Below the pieces are notes generated by a model that saw only the letters and a list, made by a program, of their open reading frames with translations, made no database searches and was not told the DNA's origin. A program made the translations under genes and the position numbers. Positions 59,301-64,000 of a stretch of DNA of 64,000 nucleotides are shown piece by piece (positions within the stretch are counted from its first letter, which is position 1; the number at the start of each line of letters is the position of its first letter). Source of the stretch: Siphonodentalium dalli (lineage: Eukaryota > Mollusca > Scaphopoda > Gadilida > Siphonodentaliidae); assembly GCA_032622095.1 (NCBI GenBank), contig CP136066.1:153161152-153225151 (forward strand). The letters are read 5' to 3'.

Positions 59301-61913
59301 TCGTTATATCTATTTCGACAAAAGAGGGATTATAGATTAATTACCACATGTACACCTCCGTTTGGTTTATTTCATCAAGGTGTGAACTATTAGCATAGTT
59401 TCGATATTATATTTGCTATTTGATATTGAAGTTTTATAATGGCTTCATTTACACAGTTTGATTCAACGTAAACATCGATCTTTGTTGGTTATCGGAAATG
59501 GCCTAACAATCACACCTGTTTTTTTGTTTAAAAATTGGTTCTATTTTTGTTTATATCTAACTACAGTCACTTTTACAAGATGCATATATACACACATAGG
59601 TATCTTGAAAATCGTGAAATTCAGAAAGAAGCTATATTATCGTGTTACATGGCGTTTAACAACACAGTCCGTTCTCATCGGAAGCCATTTTAGCACTGAA
59701 GAGATTGCGAAATTGAGATGGCTTGTGGTGCGTAGTAACAGTAACCATGCAGTCTACAGGTGGGCGGGACGTACGGATAGGTCCATTCCCAGGTTTGGGA
59801 AGGAGTTGACATGTCAAGTTACTTCATGTTGTTTTTTTTTAGTTATTGAGTAATATTTTACATAATGCTTCTTTCTTGAGTTGAGGGGCATCTCAATGTG
59901 CCATTCTGATTGACACATTGGGGAAGCAGGAAGACAGCCCGACAGGGCTATGTCCCCCAGCAATATACTGCATTATTATCTAGTTATATGTTAATTCCAT
60001 TATACTATTCATATGTGTATTGTAAATAAAATTATCCTATCCTACCCTATTTTGATAAGAAATGAGAATTTGTTCATGCTCTGAAGCAAGCATATTTGAA
60101 GCAATGAAAACATATACTGAGTCTAAGCCTCCATAAATCTTTAGAGATATATATATACTAGCTAATGTGCCTGACTTCGTCCGGGCTATTTAGGGATTTC
60201 TTTGTGATTGCCTCCGTCTGGGCAGAATATACCAGAGAAAGAAAAAAACTATTGTTTGATTGGTCCAGAAACATGCCTATATGAGCGTGGTCAAGGTCAA
60301 GAATCCGCCTATATTGTTCCTGGTATCAAAGTAGGCCTACATACCAAATTTGATTTGGATCGGTTGAGCAGTTTTATGAGTCTATAACACACATACCTAC
60401 ACACAGACAGAAGTTCCAAAATATAAAATAGATAGATTCACGCTCACTGGAGCAAGCACATTTGAAGCAATGAACACTCATACTGAGTCCGCACCTTCAT
60501 AAATAATATATATGTATACAAATGTTTCTGTATTAGTGAATAATCCAAGCAATAAGTTACATCACCAGGTTTTGTATACCATGGTTCCCAGGTCTGAGAC
60601 GTTGGCATTTCTAGCCTACTTGGATGATTGGTTCACTAGCCATGATTAGCAACTAAACCCTGAATTGGTACACATGGTACAACAGTATGTGCTTTTATCA
60701 AGAAAAATACCATACAGCAAAAACTTTCTTTGCAAATATTGTCGAAAAATGTCTCAAATATGGAAGTAAATTTTGATTTCAGTGTACTCACCCCATTGAA
60801 CAGGCTAAAGATGTACCACTAACAACCAACCAAAACCACCAGCGCATACTAAATGGACTGAAATAATAACAATTCAAAAGATAGAAATTATGCATTTTTA
60901 GATGCTGCTATATTGCACTTCAAGCACTGATAGGCTATAATATTTTATACGTATGACAGGAAAAATCTTAATGTTATAATCATTTGAGTGATGAATCGGC
61001 ACAAAAGCCATTAGTGTATTGTCGATTATTACAATTTACTGTATTTTTATATACCCCCTTTATATATTCTATATTACAGATGTTTATATTAGTTGAAAAC
61101 AGCATTTTTTTTACTTCATATCCAGTTGAAATTTGTAAAAAAATTGAGGTAAAACAAAAATATATTTAGTAGCGGTACTCTCAGGTGCCTAATAATTGTG
61201 ATGGCCTAATAATAGTGATGGATGGTGATTTATGCTGAAAATAATAATAGTGATGACAATTTCACTCAATGCCAAATAATAGTAATCATTGGGAATTTTC
61301 TCCAAAATTAATAAGCGTGCTGACTTGTGCTGACACTATTAGGCATCTGAGAGTAACAAAAGAAGTCTCTGAGATTTTGATGAACACACTTAAAATATGA
61401 AAAAGTGCTCTCCAGATACATACCTAGATTTGTAGGACAGAAACTTCAGCTTAGAGTAAGTGGACACCATAATGAAGAACATCAGAATAGGATCCAGGAG
61501 TATGTGTCTGGAAAGGGTTAAAGTTCCCAGATCTGAAAAGCAGAGCAAAATTTGCATTGAAATACACATGTGTACACTTTGTCTTAGATGTTGATAATAA
61601 ACAGAAGCCTACCTTATTTGGAAACATGTTTCTCTGTCTGTCATTTCCTTATTTGAACATCTTAGCAAATTAAGAAAAGATCATTCCAATGTATACTTTT
61701 AGAATGAGGGGGAAAAATCCACTCAATATATTGGTTAAATTCACATTCGACTTCAATAGTTGTCGATGGAGGTGACTATGTTACCTGCCGACTATGTTAC
61801 CTACCGAACAGGATGAAACATCCCGCTAGGGCGCTTGCCATCACTGATCGTGTGAGTTGCCAGGTGCTCATGTAGACTAAGGGCACCAATGCTGCTCCGA
61901 GGGAACCACACAT
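23251..61913 (-). CDS. POMT2: Protein O-mannosyltransferase 2, 17 exons to the stop (5' exons beyond the window)
   Basis: Family knowledge: POMT2 is an ER multi-pass enzyme that, with POMT1, moves mannose from dolichol-phosphate-mannose to Ser/Thr of proteins such as alpha-dystroglycan. Seen, in transcript order: exons 61805-61913, 61424-61532, 60792-60857, 58178-58271, 55933-56039, 51926-52008, 51436-51545, 47278-47411, 45761-45839, 43965-44116, 42535-42623, 36107-36183, 35182-35253, 33898-34054, 26201-26341, 23704-23815, 23251-23356. All have GT-AG borders and compatible phases, giving 598 codons plus TGA. Domains: part of the N-terminal PMT membrane domain (exons 1-5), a lumenal MIR domain with LHSH and LHTH motifs (exons 6-11), and the C-terminal four-helix PMT region (exons 14-17). 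[21 protein letters not shown] and LTYGMSGP favour POMT2 over POMT1. Roughly 140 N-terminal residues, including the catalytic Asp-Glu loop, are missing and should lie right of 64,000. No frame break was found. Confidence 0.92.
23704..23815 (-). CDS. POMT2: POMT2 exon (16th in window)
   Basis: It encodes [20 protein letters not shown] and a following hydrophobic helix. Sequence conservation is weak, as in other species, but phase and splice borders join it exactly to both neighbours. Confidence 0.82.
24152..24308. repeat. Complete single GAGGTCCCC-family hairpin
   Basis: The whole unit is a foldback: CAAGCATGCAGATAGTGTGT at the left, GTGAATTTAGTGATGCTA-type inner arm, a loop, then the inverse ending ACACTATTTGCAGGCTTG. 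It is the cleanest single-hairpin copy in the window. Confidence 0.82.
24395..24930. mobile_element. hAT-like fragment with GGCCAAA subterminal repeats
   Basis: The right end CGGCCCAGCGTGAACACTG and many TTGGCCAAA phrases near both sides suggest a non-autonomous hAT-type element. Similar ends flank the element inserted at 62,643-63,977. Confidence 0.5.
25474..25698. repeat. TTAA MITE, CCCTTTCATGA family, two foldback modules
   Basis: TTAACCTTTCATGACTG at the left, CATGAAAGGGTTAA at the right. Two internal foldbacks on CATTCTCTTATATATGCGA are separated by CCTAACAATATTTACCTTGA. Confidence 0.82.
26201..26341 (-). CDS. POMT2: POMT2 exon (15th in window)
   Basis: It encodes [20 protein letters not shown] then [17 protein letters not shown]. 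The HY-PF...R-L-FHHYFPA block is a hallmark of PMT enzymes. Confidence 0.93.
26377..26752. repeat. TTAA MITE, CCCTTTACTTTT family
   Basis: TTAACCCTTTACTTTTCTAA at the left is inverted as TAGTAAAGAAAGGGTTAA at the right. The interior is unrelated to the CCCTTTCATGA family; GTTGCACAACATATGATGCA-type sequence lies inside. Confidence 0.75.
27085..27325. repeat. GAGGTTCCC hairpin plus tail, composite family fragment
   Basis: The hairpin at 27,088-27,181 is followed by the shared tail (GATGTTCCCACATTAGTC to GGGGATATAGAAACTGA) in the same arrangement as the composite copies. Confidence 0.7.
27692..28756. repeat. Two about 292-bp direct repeats (27692-27983, 28463-28756) around an inverted-repeat core
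   Basis: Both copies run from TTTGCCCCCACTCATAATTT to CCTAATGCCAACCGT with small indels. The core has GTGCTGAAGGGTACACAGGG twice at 28,089 and 28,119 and once inverted at about 28,303-28,325, plus GGTCACTCTCACC inverted. No coding sequence is seen. Confidence 0.75.
29285..31744. mobile_element. Tandem-repeat-carrying element (14 units of about 162 bp), pearl/HINE-like
   Basis: A left unique part starts TAGCTCAACTTGGAAAGG. About 14 head-to-tail units follow, marked by AAGATGGC at 29,400 to 31,504 (mean spacing about 162 bp). Then comes a CA microsatellite (about 31,655-31,689) and a 3' end with a perfect stem, CTTTACAAAGTAAAG, closing GTTGAGCTAA. Known bivalve pearl/HINE elements have this order: left part, core tandem repeats, microsatellite, 3' hairpin. 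Frames within the array are by-products. Confidence 0.8.
31745..31818. repeat. Short foldback with strong inner palindrome
   Basis: GGACGACCAGC at the left is inverted as GCTGGTTGTCC at the right; inside, GCATATGTTG and CAACATATGC form a palindrome around a CTGCA centre. It directly abuts the tandem-repeat element's 3' end. Confidence 0.7.
31868..31988. repeat. GAGGTTCCC hairpin copy
   Basis: CAGAATGAGGTTCCCAGAGG at the left and CCTCTGGGACCTCATT at the right around a loop of about 30 bp, then the family tail CAGACACATTATTT. Confidence 0.75.
33036..33221. repeat. TTAA MITE, CCCTTTCATGA family, reduced copy
   Basis: TTCATGACGGGAGCCGCGC at the left, the CATTCTCTTATATATACGAG foldback in the centre, and AAGGGTTAA at the right; one module only. 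Confidence 0.68.
33325..33563. repeat. GAGGTCCCC hairpin split by a SINE-like insertion
   Basis: The hairpin arms are intact, but the right outer end is interrupted at 33,484-33,547. Removing that insert restores the family end GACTATTTGCAGGC. Confidence 0.78.
33484..33547 (+). mobile_element. Truncated SINE-like 3' end with 5-bp target duplication
   Basis: A 64-bp segment with AAGCGCTATATAAATGC and an (ATT)n tail, flanked by ACTAT on both sides. The short direct repeat and microsatellite tail indicate LINE-driven insertion of a 5'-truncated SINE. Confidence 0.72.
33579..33815. repeat. TTAA MITE, CCCTTTCATGA family
   Basis: TTAACCATTCTATGACTGG at the left, CATCATGAAAGGGTTAA at the right; the second foldback module is intact and the first is shortened. 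Confidence 0.8.
33898..34054 (-). CDS. POMT2: POMT2 exon (14th in window), C-terminal membrane region
   Basis: It encodes [20 protein letters not shown] and a long hydrophobic helix ending [12 protein letters not shown]. The IYLLGNP motif marks entry to the C-terminal membrane block. Confidence 0.92.
34155..34615. repeat. Composite GAGGTCCCC double-hairpin element
   Basis: Two foldbacks (about 34,185-34,268 and 34,493-34,583) enclose a spacer with CCAATTTGGGGATATAG. The outer ends are TGTCCGGCACC/GGTGCCGGACA-like. It lies about 100 bp upstream (transcript sense) of the POMT2 exon at 33,898-34,054. Confidence 0.7.
35182..35253 (-). CDS. POMT2: POMT2 exon (13th in window)
   Basis: A 24-codon exon encoding [20 protein letters not shown] then [12 protein letters not shown] and PW-WPINY are highly conserved in PMT enzymes. 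Confidence 0.92.
36107..36183 (-). CDS. POMT2: POMT2 exon (12th in window)
   Basis: It encodes [20 protein letters not shown] then HAVMTQ, matching the lumenal linker LPN-S-DV...ESH-VM. It lies just outside the low-coordinate end of the 5-kb long-TIR element, whose body fills the upstream intron. Confidence 0.88.
36300..36490. repeat. Composite GAGGTCCCC element, truncated
   Basis: CTATATCCCCAAATTGGCAG and one hairpin arm (CACCCTCTGGGGACCTCATT) remain; the left hairpin is missing. Confidence 0.6.
38100..38520. repeat. Diverged repeat shared with 52,350-52,745
   Basis: Both contain AGTGATGTGAAACAC, GAGCGTAGTTCAGA and (T)ATGGAGT...GTCGAT in the same order with many substitutions and indels, so an older dispersed family is present inside the 5-kb element and in a POMT2 intron. 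Confidence 0.55.
38860..40175 (+). pseudogene. Decayed repetitive coding-like region inside the 5-kb element
   Basis: Read on the + strand with frame changes, similar Ala/Glu/Thr-rich modules recur: [16 protein letters not shown] (near 38,950 and 39,070) and [15 protein letters not shown] (near 39,265 and 40,050), each followed by an acidic EE segment. The nucleotide repeats include ATGTCCAGCAACCGACTCC. Stops and shifts break every long frame. The function is unknown; it may be the remnant of an element gene or of captured host sequence. Confidence 0.4.
41639..41753. repeat. Mariner-type MITE, CAGTAATGCCC family, internally deleted
   Basis: Left CAGTAATGCC joins directly to the inner AGAGCTTTCCGATGAATGG arm; the right end GGGCATTACTG is intact. 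About half of the foldback is lost. Confidence 0.75.
42535..42623 (-). CDS. POMT2: POMT2 exon (11th in window), end of MIR region
   Basis: It encodes [20 protein letters not shown] then SIEEVMDYR. The GWEQLEVTC core matches vertebrate POMT2 exactly. Confidence 0.92.
42698..42939. repeat. TTAA MITE with CCCTTTGAGTGTCA ends
   Basis: TTAACCCTTTGAGTGTCAGG is inverted as GGCACTCAAAGGGTTAA. The centre carries the same CATTCTCTTATATATGCGAG foldback module found in the CCCTTTCATGA family, although the ends differ. Confidence 0.8.
43571..43833. repeat. TTAA MITE, CCCTTTCATGA family, two modules
   Basis: TTTTCATGACTGGAGCTTCC at the left (left TTAA lost) and CATGAAAGGGTTAA at the right. Both foldback modules and the CCTTGACCTTGTAAGCCAGT linker are present. 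Confidence 0.8.
43965..44116 (-). CDS. POMT2: POMT2 exon (10th in window), third MIR repeat
   Basis: It encodes [20 protein letters not shown] and continues through [12 protein letters not shown] to LPKW. NGTGD-ND-W is a POMT2 signature. Confidence 0.9.
44220..45061. mobile_element. hAT-like non-autonomous element, 842 bp, perfect 7-bp flanking repeat
   Basis: The ends CAGGGTTTCCGCTA and TAGCGGAAACCCTG are perfect inverses, flanked on both sides by GATAAGT (44,213-44,219 and 45,062-45,068). The subterminal CCCCTGCC/ACCCCAGG region is G/C rich. No transposase frame. The intact duplication suggests a fairly young insertion in a POMT2 intron. Confidence 0.85.
45761..45839 (-). CDS. POMT2: POMT2 exon (9th in window), MIR repeat
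   Basis: It encodes [20 protein letters not shown] and VSCYGV: the second MIR LH-H motif followed by the conserved apolar strand. Confidence 0.88.
45882..46100. mobile_element. 5' fragment of the ACGAGAGGCC element family
   Basis: It begins ACGAGAGGCCTATCATAATA (the terminal palindrome survives with compensating changes: GCCTATCATAATAGGC) and runs about 200 bp before ending in a short repeat of GGGTAAAAAGAGAAGGGTTA. Confidence 0.65.
46535..46615 (+). other. Homopurine G-rich tract, possible quadruplex/triplex DNA
   Basis: About 80 bp of almost only G and A, with many GGG/GGGG runs on the + strand; the POMT2 transcript reads the C/T strand here. A structural role is inference. Confidence 0.6.
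46790..46946. mobile_element. 3' fragment of the ACGAGAGGCC/GACGGAC element family
   Basis: GATGGACGGACAAAC, then GATCAATCCGGATGTCGACA, the stem TACCATAC/GTATGGGTA and a short A run match the 3' ends at 19,722, 53,887 and 63,977. Confidence 0.65.
47278..47411 (-). CDS. POMT2: POMT2 exon (8th in window), MIR repeat
   Basis: It encodes [20 protein letters not shown], then a linker with NST and NKT sequons, and [13 protein letters not shown], typical MIR elements. Confidence 0.9.
47880..48914. mobile_element. Tandem-repeat-carrying element, short copy (about 5-6 units)
   Basis: Same left start (TAGCTCAACATGGAAAGG), same unit (AAGATGGC at 48,005, 48,158, 48,306, 48,563, 48,701), CA-rich stretch and 3' end CTTTACAAAGTAAAGTTGAG as 29,285-31,744. 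Units are less regular; one is partly deleted near 48,413. Confidence 0.78.
48937..50798 (+). repeat. Nine same-strand copies of CGTGACTGACATTACA over 1.86 kb
   Basis: Copies start at about 48,937, 49,115, 49,303, 49,326, 49,487, 50,583, 50,602, 50,618 and 50,783. The 14-base core GTGACTGACATTAC is exact in all. Three are almost contiguous at 50,583-50,633. All read in the + direction and spacing is irregular. The sequence between them is AT-rich and not repeated. Identity unknown. Confidence 0.85.
51213..51427. repeat. TTAA MITE, CCCTTTCATGA family, next to a POMT2 splice donor
   Basis: TTAAACCCTTTCATGACTGG at the left; the right end CATCATAACAGGGATAAA is diverged and stops a few bases from the donor of the exon at 51,436-51,545. 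Confidence 0.78.
51436..51545 (-). CDS. POMT2: POMT2 exon (7th in window), MIR repeat
   Basis: It encodes [10 protein letters not shown], then [20 protein letters not shown] and QQ: the LHSH...YPE...RQQQ core of the first MIR repeat. The donor GTAGGG is only a few bases from the end of a TTAA MITE. Confidence 0.9.
51926..52008 (-). CDS. POMT2: POMT2 exon (6th in window), start of MIR region
   Basis: It encodes [20 protein letters not shown] and YNMSMPE, matching the GPGDGF-SSAFQ segment before the first MIR repeat. NMS is a possible N-glycosylation site. Confidence 0.88.
52350..52745. repeat. Diverged repeat shared with 38,100-38,520
   Basis: It shares GTGATGTGAAACAC and TGAGCGTAGTTCAGA in order with the copy inside the 5-kb element. 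Its right edge meets the ACGAGAGGCC element at 52,751. Confidence 0.5.
52751..53887. mobile_element. About 1.1-kb element with stem-loops at both ends, copy 2
   Basis: ACGAGAGGCCGATCACGATC start, GACGGACGG tract at about 53,805, and TTTACCATAC/GTATGGGTAAA end with A run. Relative to the 18,628 copy it carries extra sequence around 53,215-53,370 that the 62,643 copy also partly has. Confidence 0.75.
53979..54125. repeat. GC-rich hairpin MITE
   Basis: ATGGTGACCTGGCTCGAGGG through ACATTG is inverted on the right with short unpaired patches. The GC content stands out from the AT-rich intron. Related phrases (AATGGTGACCGGCAATG) occur at about 54,376-54,395, so the family may extend to about 54,425. 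Confidence 0.78.
54770..54885. repeat. Tandem duplication of about 52 bp
   Basis: CTTCTCATAGAACAAATATT through TTTTTGACAAATCAA occurs twice head to tail (about 54,787 and 54,831) without differences that I can see. Confidence 0.78.
55012..55865. repeat. Inverted pair of GGGGACC-type repeats with nested mariner MITE (55259-55470)
   Basis: The 55,020-55,160 segment (GGGGGTGAAAAATATTTGAT) reappears inverted at about 55,700-55,850. Between them, 55,259-55,470 is a full CAGTAATG...CATTACTG foldback with TA on each side. Confidence 0.65.
55933..56039 (-). CDS. POMT2: POMT2 exon (5th in window)
   Basis: It encodes [20 protein letters not shown] and a following membrane helix ending HFKVLNR. The acceptor is only about 45 bp from a roughly 520-bp repeat inserted upstream in the transcript. 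Confidence 0.85.
56084..56608 (-). repeat. About 520-bp palindrome/GTCC-tract repeat, copy 2
   Basis: Reverse-orientation copy of 2,562-3,083, with the GACGGACGGACGGAC tract at about 56,525-56,555 and a palindrome ending TTTTTCGGGGGACA. Its inner edge lies about 45 bp from the 3' splice site of the POMT2 exon at 55,933-56,039. Confidence 0.78.
56690..57140. repeat. AT-rich repeat with poly-C(21) and GACGGAC tract
   Basis: A run of 21 C lies at 56,758-56,778. CCCATGG phrases recur four times, and the stretch ends CAGACAGACGGACGGACGGA. It is probably another member of the tract-bearing repeats; boundaries uncertain. Confidence 0.45.
57311..57765. repeat. Composite GAGGTCCCC double-hairpin element, complete
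   Basis: Outer ends CAAGCCTGCAAATAGTGTG and CACACTATTTGCAGGCTTG are perfect inverses; two hairpins (about 57,345-57,440 and 57,640-57,730) flank the spacer. Best complete composite copy. Confidence 0.82.
57886..58129. repeat. TTAA MITE, CCCTTTCATGA family, two modules
   Basis: TTAACTCTTCCATGACGAGC at the left, CATCATGAAAGTGTTAA at the right, both foldback modules present; it ends about 49 bp from a POMT2 exon. Confidence 0.8.
58178..58271 (-). CDS. POMT2: POMT2 exon (4th in window)
   Basis: It encodes [20 protein letters not shown] then [19 protein letters not shown] is strongly conserved in POMT2. A TTAA MITE ends about 49 bp beyond its donor side. Confidence 0.9.
59880..60056 (+). mobile_element. 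LINE-like 3' end with ATCCT tail
   Basis: GACAGCCCGACAGGGCTATG, then an AT-rich stretch, AATAAAATTATCCTATCCTA: a polyadenylation-like signal with a short microsatellite tail, as in many non-LTR elements. The frame at 59,458-59,853 just upstream shows no recognised domain. Confidence 0.5.
60150..60435 (+). mobile_element. RTE-like retroelement or derived SINE, 3' part
   Basis: ACTAGCTAATGTGCCTGACT followed by TTCGTCCGGGC, GGTCAAGGTCA, CATACCAAATTTGATTTGGA, ACACACAGACAGAAGTTCC and a GATAGATT tail matches the usual layout of RTE-type 3' ends and their SINEs. Confidence 0.6.
60792..60857 (-). CDS. POMT2: POMT2 exon (3rd in window)
   Basis: A 66-base exon encoding [20 protein letters not shown], corresponding to the PWWFWLSLTG region of vertebrate POMT2. 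Donor GTGAGT. Confidence 0.85.
61178..61353. repeat. TA-flanked MITE with CTCTCAGGTGCCTAATA ends
   Basis: CTCTCAGGTGCCTAATA at the left and TATTAGGCATCTGAGAG at the right are inverses flanked by TA. The interior repeats AATAATAGTGATG-like phrases about four times. Confidence 0.72.
61424..61532 (-). CDS. POMT2: POMT2 exon (2nd in window)
   Basis: It encodes [20 protein letters not shown] plus a short continuation. The [13 protein letters not shown] stretch is a hallmark of the PMT membrane domain. It joins in frame to both neighbours. Confidence 0.88.
61805..61913 (-). CDS. POMT2: POMT2 exon (1st in window)
   Basis: It encodes [20 protein letters not shown] and continues to a membrane helix; phase 0 at the start and one base (G) left at the end. 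It corresponds to the segment after the catalytic loop in vertebrate POMT2, so this is not the first coding exon although it begins with ATG. Confidence 0.82.
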
Positions 61914-62084
61914 CTAAGAAAATAAAAACAGTTTGAAACAATAAAACAAATTAGTAGTCGTTTGGCAGATGCTCAATCTCTTCCCTAGATCATGCCATGA
62001 ATCTCTTCTCTGGGTAACGGCCGTAGAGATCATATTCCATTGGTACAAAACCTTGAAACTTTTTCAAGTTTTGACAGGAAACAT

Positions 62085-62440
62085 TATGCTACACTGCATA
62101 GTGGGCTAGCATCACCAAATTCATCATCTGGGGACCTCATTCATAGGTATCATTTTCTGGGAAGTAACTGTAGTCTCAAATTAACACTGTTTTCAGTTAC
62201 TTTTTTCCTTCTCTTCAGTTTCTATATCCACTAATTTGCAGAAAATAAAATGCATAATTGAGGTGACTAATGGGTGAACATCACCTACTTCAACTGGGGA
62301 ACCTCAATCTGATCCTAGTTATCCCATATCAGTTGAGGCCTAAGCAGAATGAGGTACCCAGAGGTGAATTTGGTGATACTAGCCCGCATGTGGTAGAGTG
62401 TCACTAAACTCACCCTCTGGCGACCTCATTCTGCAAAAGA
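62085..62440. repeat. Composite GAGGTCCCC element, left hairpin truncated
   Basis: The left hairpin keeps only its right arm; the spacer and right hairpin (about 62,345-62,440) are intact. Same spacer as 57,311-57,765. Confidence 0.72.
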
Positions 62441-62642
62441 AATTCCCCAAAACAGTATACACAAGAGAATATCTGGTGTTACACATATTTCACTAACTGT
62501 ACGAAAGGCGTTCATGGTCGATATAACAGAGTTTCTTTAACCCTTTCATGATGGCAGCTGCACTGAATCTCAGTGTTCGCGCTGGACCGAAAAATCTTGT
62601 GGCCAAAAGTTTAACCAAATGAAAATTTTATTAGCCAAATGA

Positions 62643-63977
62643 AACGAGAGGCCGATCACGATCGGCAGATGTTAACCCATCCCTTGGCGATAAAAATTTA
62701 ATATGATCGGATAAATGAGAGTTTTGGTGTTGAATTATAGAGTATACTGTTATGTACTATTATAGACAAATGTACATAACACAAATTATTGGAATTTATG
62801 GGTCACTGGCATTTATATAAGAGAATGCACTGGTACAGGATCTGTAATACTAAACCGCCACAGCCAGCAAGTCCGTGGGTTAAATGTGTAGGTGTGCCCT
62901 GGACATGGAATACTTGGGTTAAGAGAGTCCAATTTAAGTTTACAATAATAATGTGTCCTAGTATACAGATAAGCAACCTCACCACTGACCCATTAATATC
63001 AATTATATAGCACAGCTGTCAAAAAAATCACAGGAATTGTTTATGTTGAACACTGACCTCTATTAAACCAATAACAATTATAATGATATCAGACCATCTG
63101 AAGATATAACTCTGCAGCACAGATGTCCAAGTCTACTGTTAATATCATGTGATGTTTATTGTTGAATCTTTATTTTAAATTAGATACCACAGGCTTCTTT
63201 ATCAGATTATTTGCACATTGGCATAAGAGACATCAGAAAATAATATAGCTTTATCAATAGCTACTAGTAAGTAGTCCAAATGCAATTGGTGAATTGGATT
63301 TAATGTTGCTCCAAACAGATTTACCAGTACATAACACAAGATTTTGGACCGATTTAATCAAATTTGGTGTGGTGATTCGGGGTACCCTTGGCAGAGTTAT
63401 AATGGTTATAATTGTTTTTAATTATTTAAAAAAATTAAAGGGACACATTGGAAATCTTTTTATCAACTTGTATCATAATCATCAATATCTAAATGAAAAC
63501 AAATGACAATGTCAATGACATTTTTTTTATTATTATTATAAAAGTTAAAAAAAATTTGTTTTTTAAATCGATTTTTTTTCATTTTTTTTTCGAAAAAGGG
63601 TCATAACTCCTTTAAAATAAATCGGATCAAACCCATATTCGAACTAGATCTGTATTTTGGGCTGTGCAACTCACATACCAAATTTGTTTGAGTTATGGCA
63701 GAATGTGTGAATTTTAAGTAGAAAAAGGGCCATAACTCTGTAACAAAAACTCGGATCAAACCCAAATTCGAACTCGATCTGTATTTTGGGTTGATATACC
63801 CATATACAAAATTTGCTTCTGATTGGATAGAAAATGTTTGAGTTATCGCATTACACGTGAAGTGTCTACGGACGGACAGACGGACAGACGGACGGACGGA
63901 CGGACGAACGAACGACGAGTGGTCAATCCGGACAACGACACTATGTTTACCATACATGGTATGGGTAAACATAAAAA
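62643..63977. mobile_element. Element with stem-loops at both ends, copy 3, nested in a hAT-like remnant
   Basis: ACGAGAGGCCGATCACGATC start and TTTACCATAC/GTATGGGTAAA end with A run. The sequence on both sides (AGCCAAATGAA and CTTTGGCCAAATGG) belongs to one GGCCAAA-rich hAT-like remnant that begins near CAGTGTTCGCGCTGG at 62,571. The copy is longer because the CATAACTC block is duplicated (about 63,600 and 63,733). Confidence 0.75.
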
Positions 63978-64000
63978 ACTTTGGCCAAATGGTTTTTGGC

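Larger units (their letters stand above)
61914..64000. other. POMT2 intron sequence, no further exon seen
   Basis: Upstream (transcript sense) of the first POMT2 exon in the window I find no segment resembling the catalytic Asp-Glu loop or the GKM...HPPLGK region. The stretch is composite hairpin, a hAT-like remnant and the 1.3-kb element below. Confidence 0.55.

Noticed and set aside
59458-59853. 131-codon frame on the + strand inside a POMT2 intron
   Set aside because: Low-complexity, no domain, and it sits just upstream of a LINE-like 3' end; probably mobile-element sequence or chance.

Overview
The window is animal nuclear DNA: intron-split genes with GT-AG junctions, AT-rich background, and a very heavy load of small non-autonomous transposons. 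The three recognisable genes are animal orthologues. The repeat signatures (GACG-type tandem tracts beside 'AAAAAGGGCCATAACTC', the 'AAGGGGAGATAA' motif at about 45,384, and tandem-repeat elements of the kind described as pearl/HINE in bivalves) suggest an aquatic lophotrochozoan, most plausibly a mollusc. That placement is inference.

Layout. (1) 1-4,562: a broken non-LTR retrotransposon 3' end (740-1,870), a pogo/mariner-like element (2,255-3,879) with a second repeat nested in it, and a hairpin MITE inside a hAT-like remnant. (2) 4,563-9,174, + strand: the last four exons of a UBXN1-like gene (UBA/coiled-coil/UBX adaptor of p97/VCP); its 5' exons lie left of the window. (3) 9,175-14,626: intergenic, with MITEs. 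(4) 14,627-15,550, - strand: an intact single-exon ZDHHC24-like DHHC palmitoyltransferase. (5) 15,551-23,250: intergenic, with several MITE families, a foldback element carrying an inverted minisatellite, and a near-perfect hairpin. (6) 23,251-61,913, - strand: 17 consecutive exons of POMT2 (protein O-mannosyltransferase 2) through the stop codon; the N-terminal exons lie right of 64,000. I joined all 17 exons by hand: every junction keeps frame and the joined coding length is 1,797 nt. (7) POMT2 introns are built mostly of mobile DNA: a 162-bp tandem-repeat element (29,285-31,744) and its shorter cousin (47,880-48,914), a 5-kb element with 212-bp inverted ends (36,551-41,571), a hAT insertion with a perfect 7-bp target duplication (44,220-45,061), a region with nine same-strand copies of CGTGACTGACATTACA (48,937-50,798), and dozens of TTAA-flanked and TA-flanked foldback MITEs.

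The three genes have unrelated cellular jobs (proteasome/p97 adaptor, protein S-acylation, O-mannosylation of alpha-dystroglycan-type proteins), and I see no functional clustering. The most interesting biology is in the mobile DNA: modular hairpin families that share internal parts, the 5-kb long-TIR element with a decayed repetitive coding region, the tandem-repeat-carrying elements, and the unexplained 16-bp motif field.
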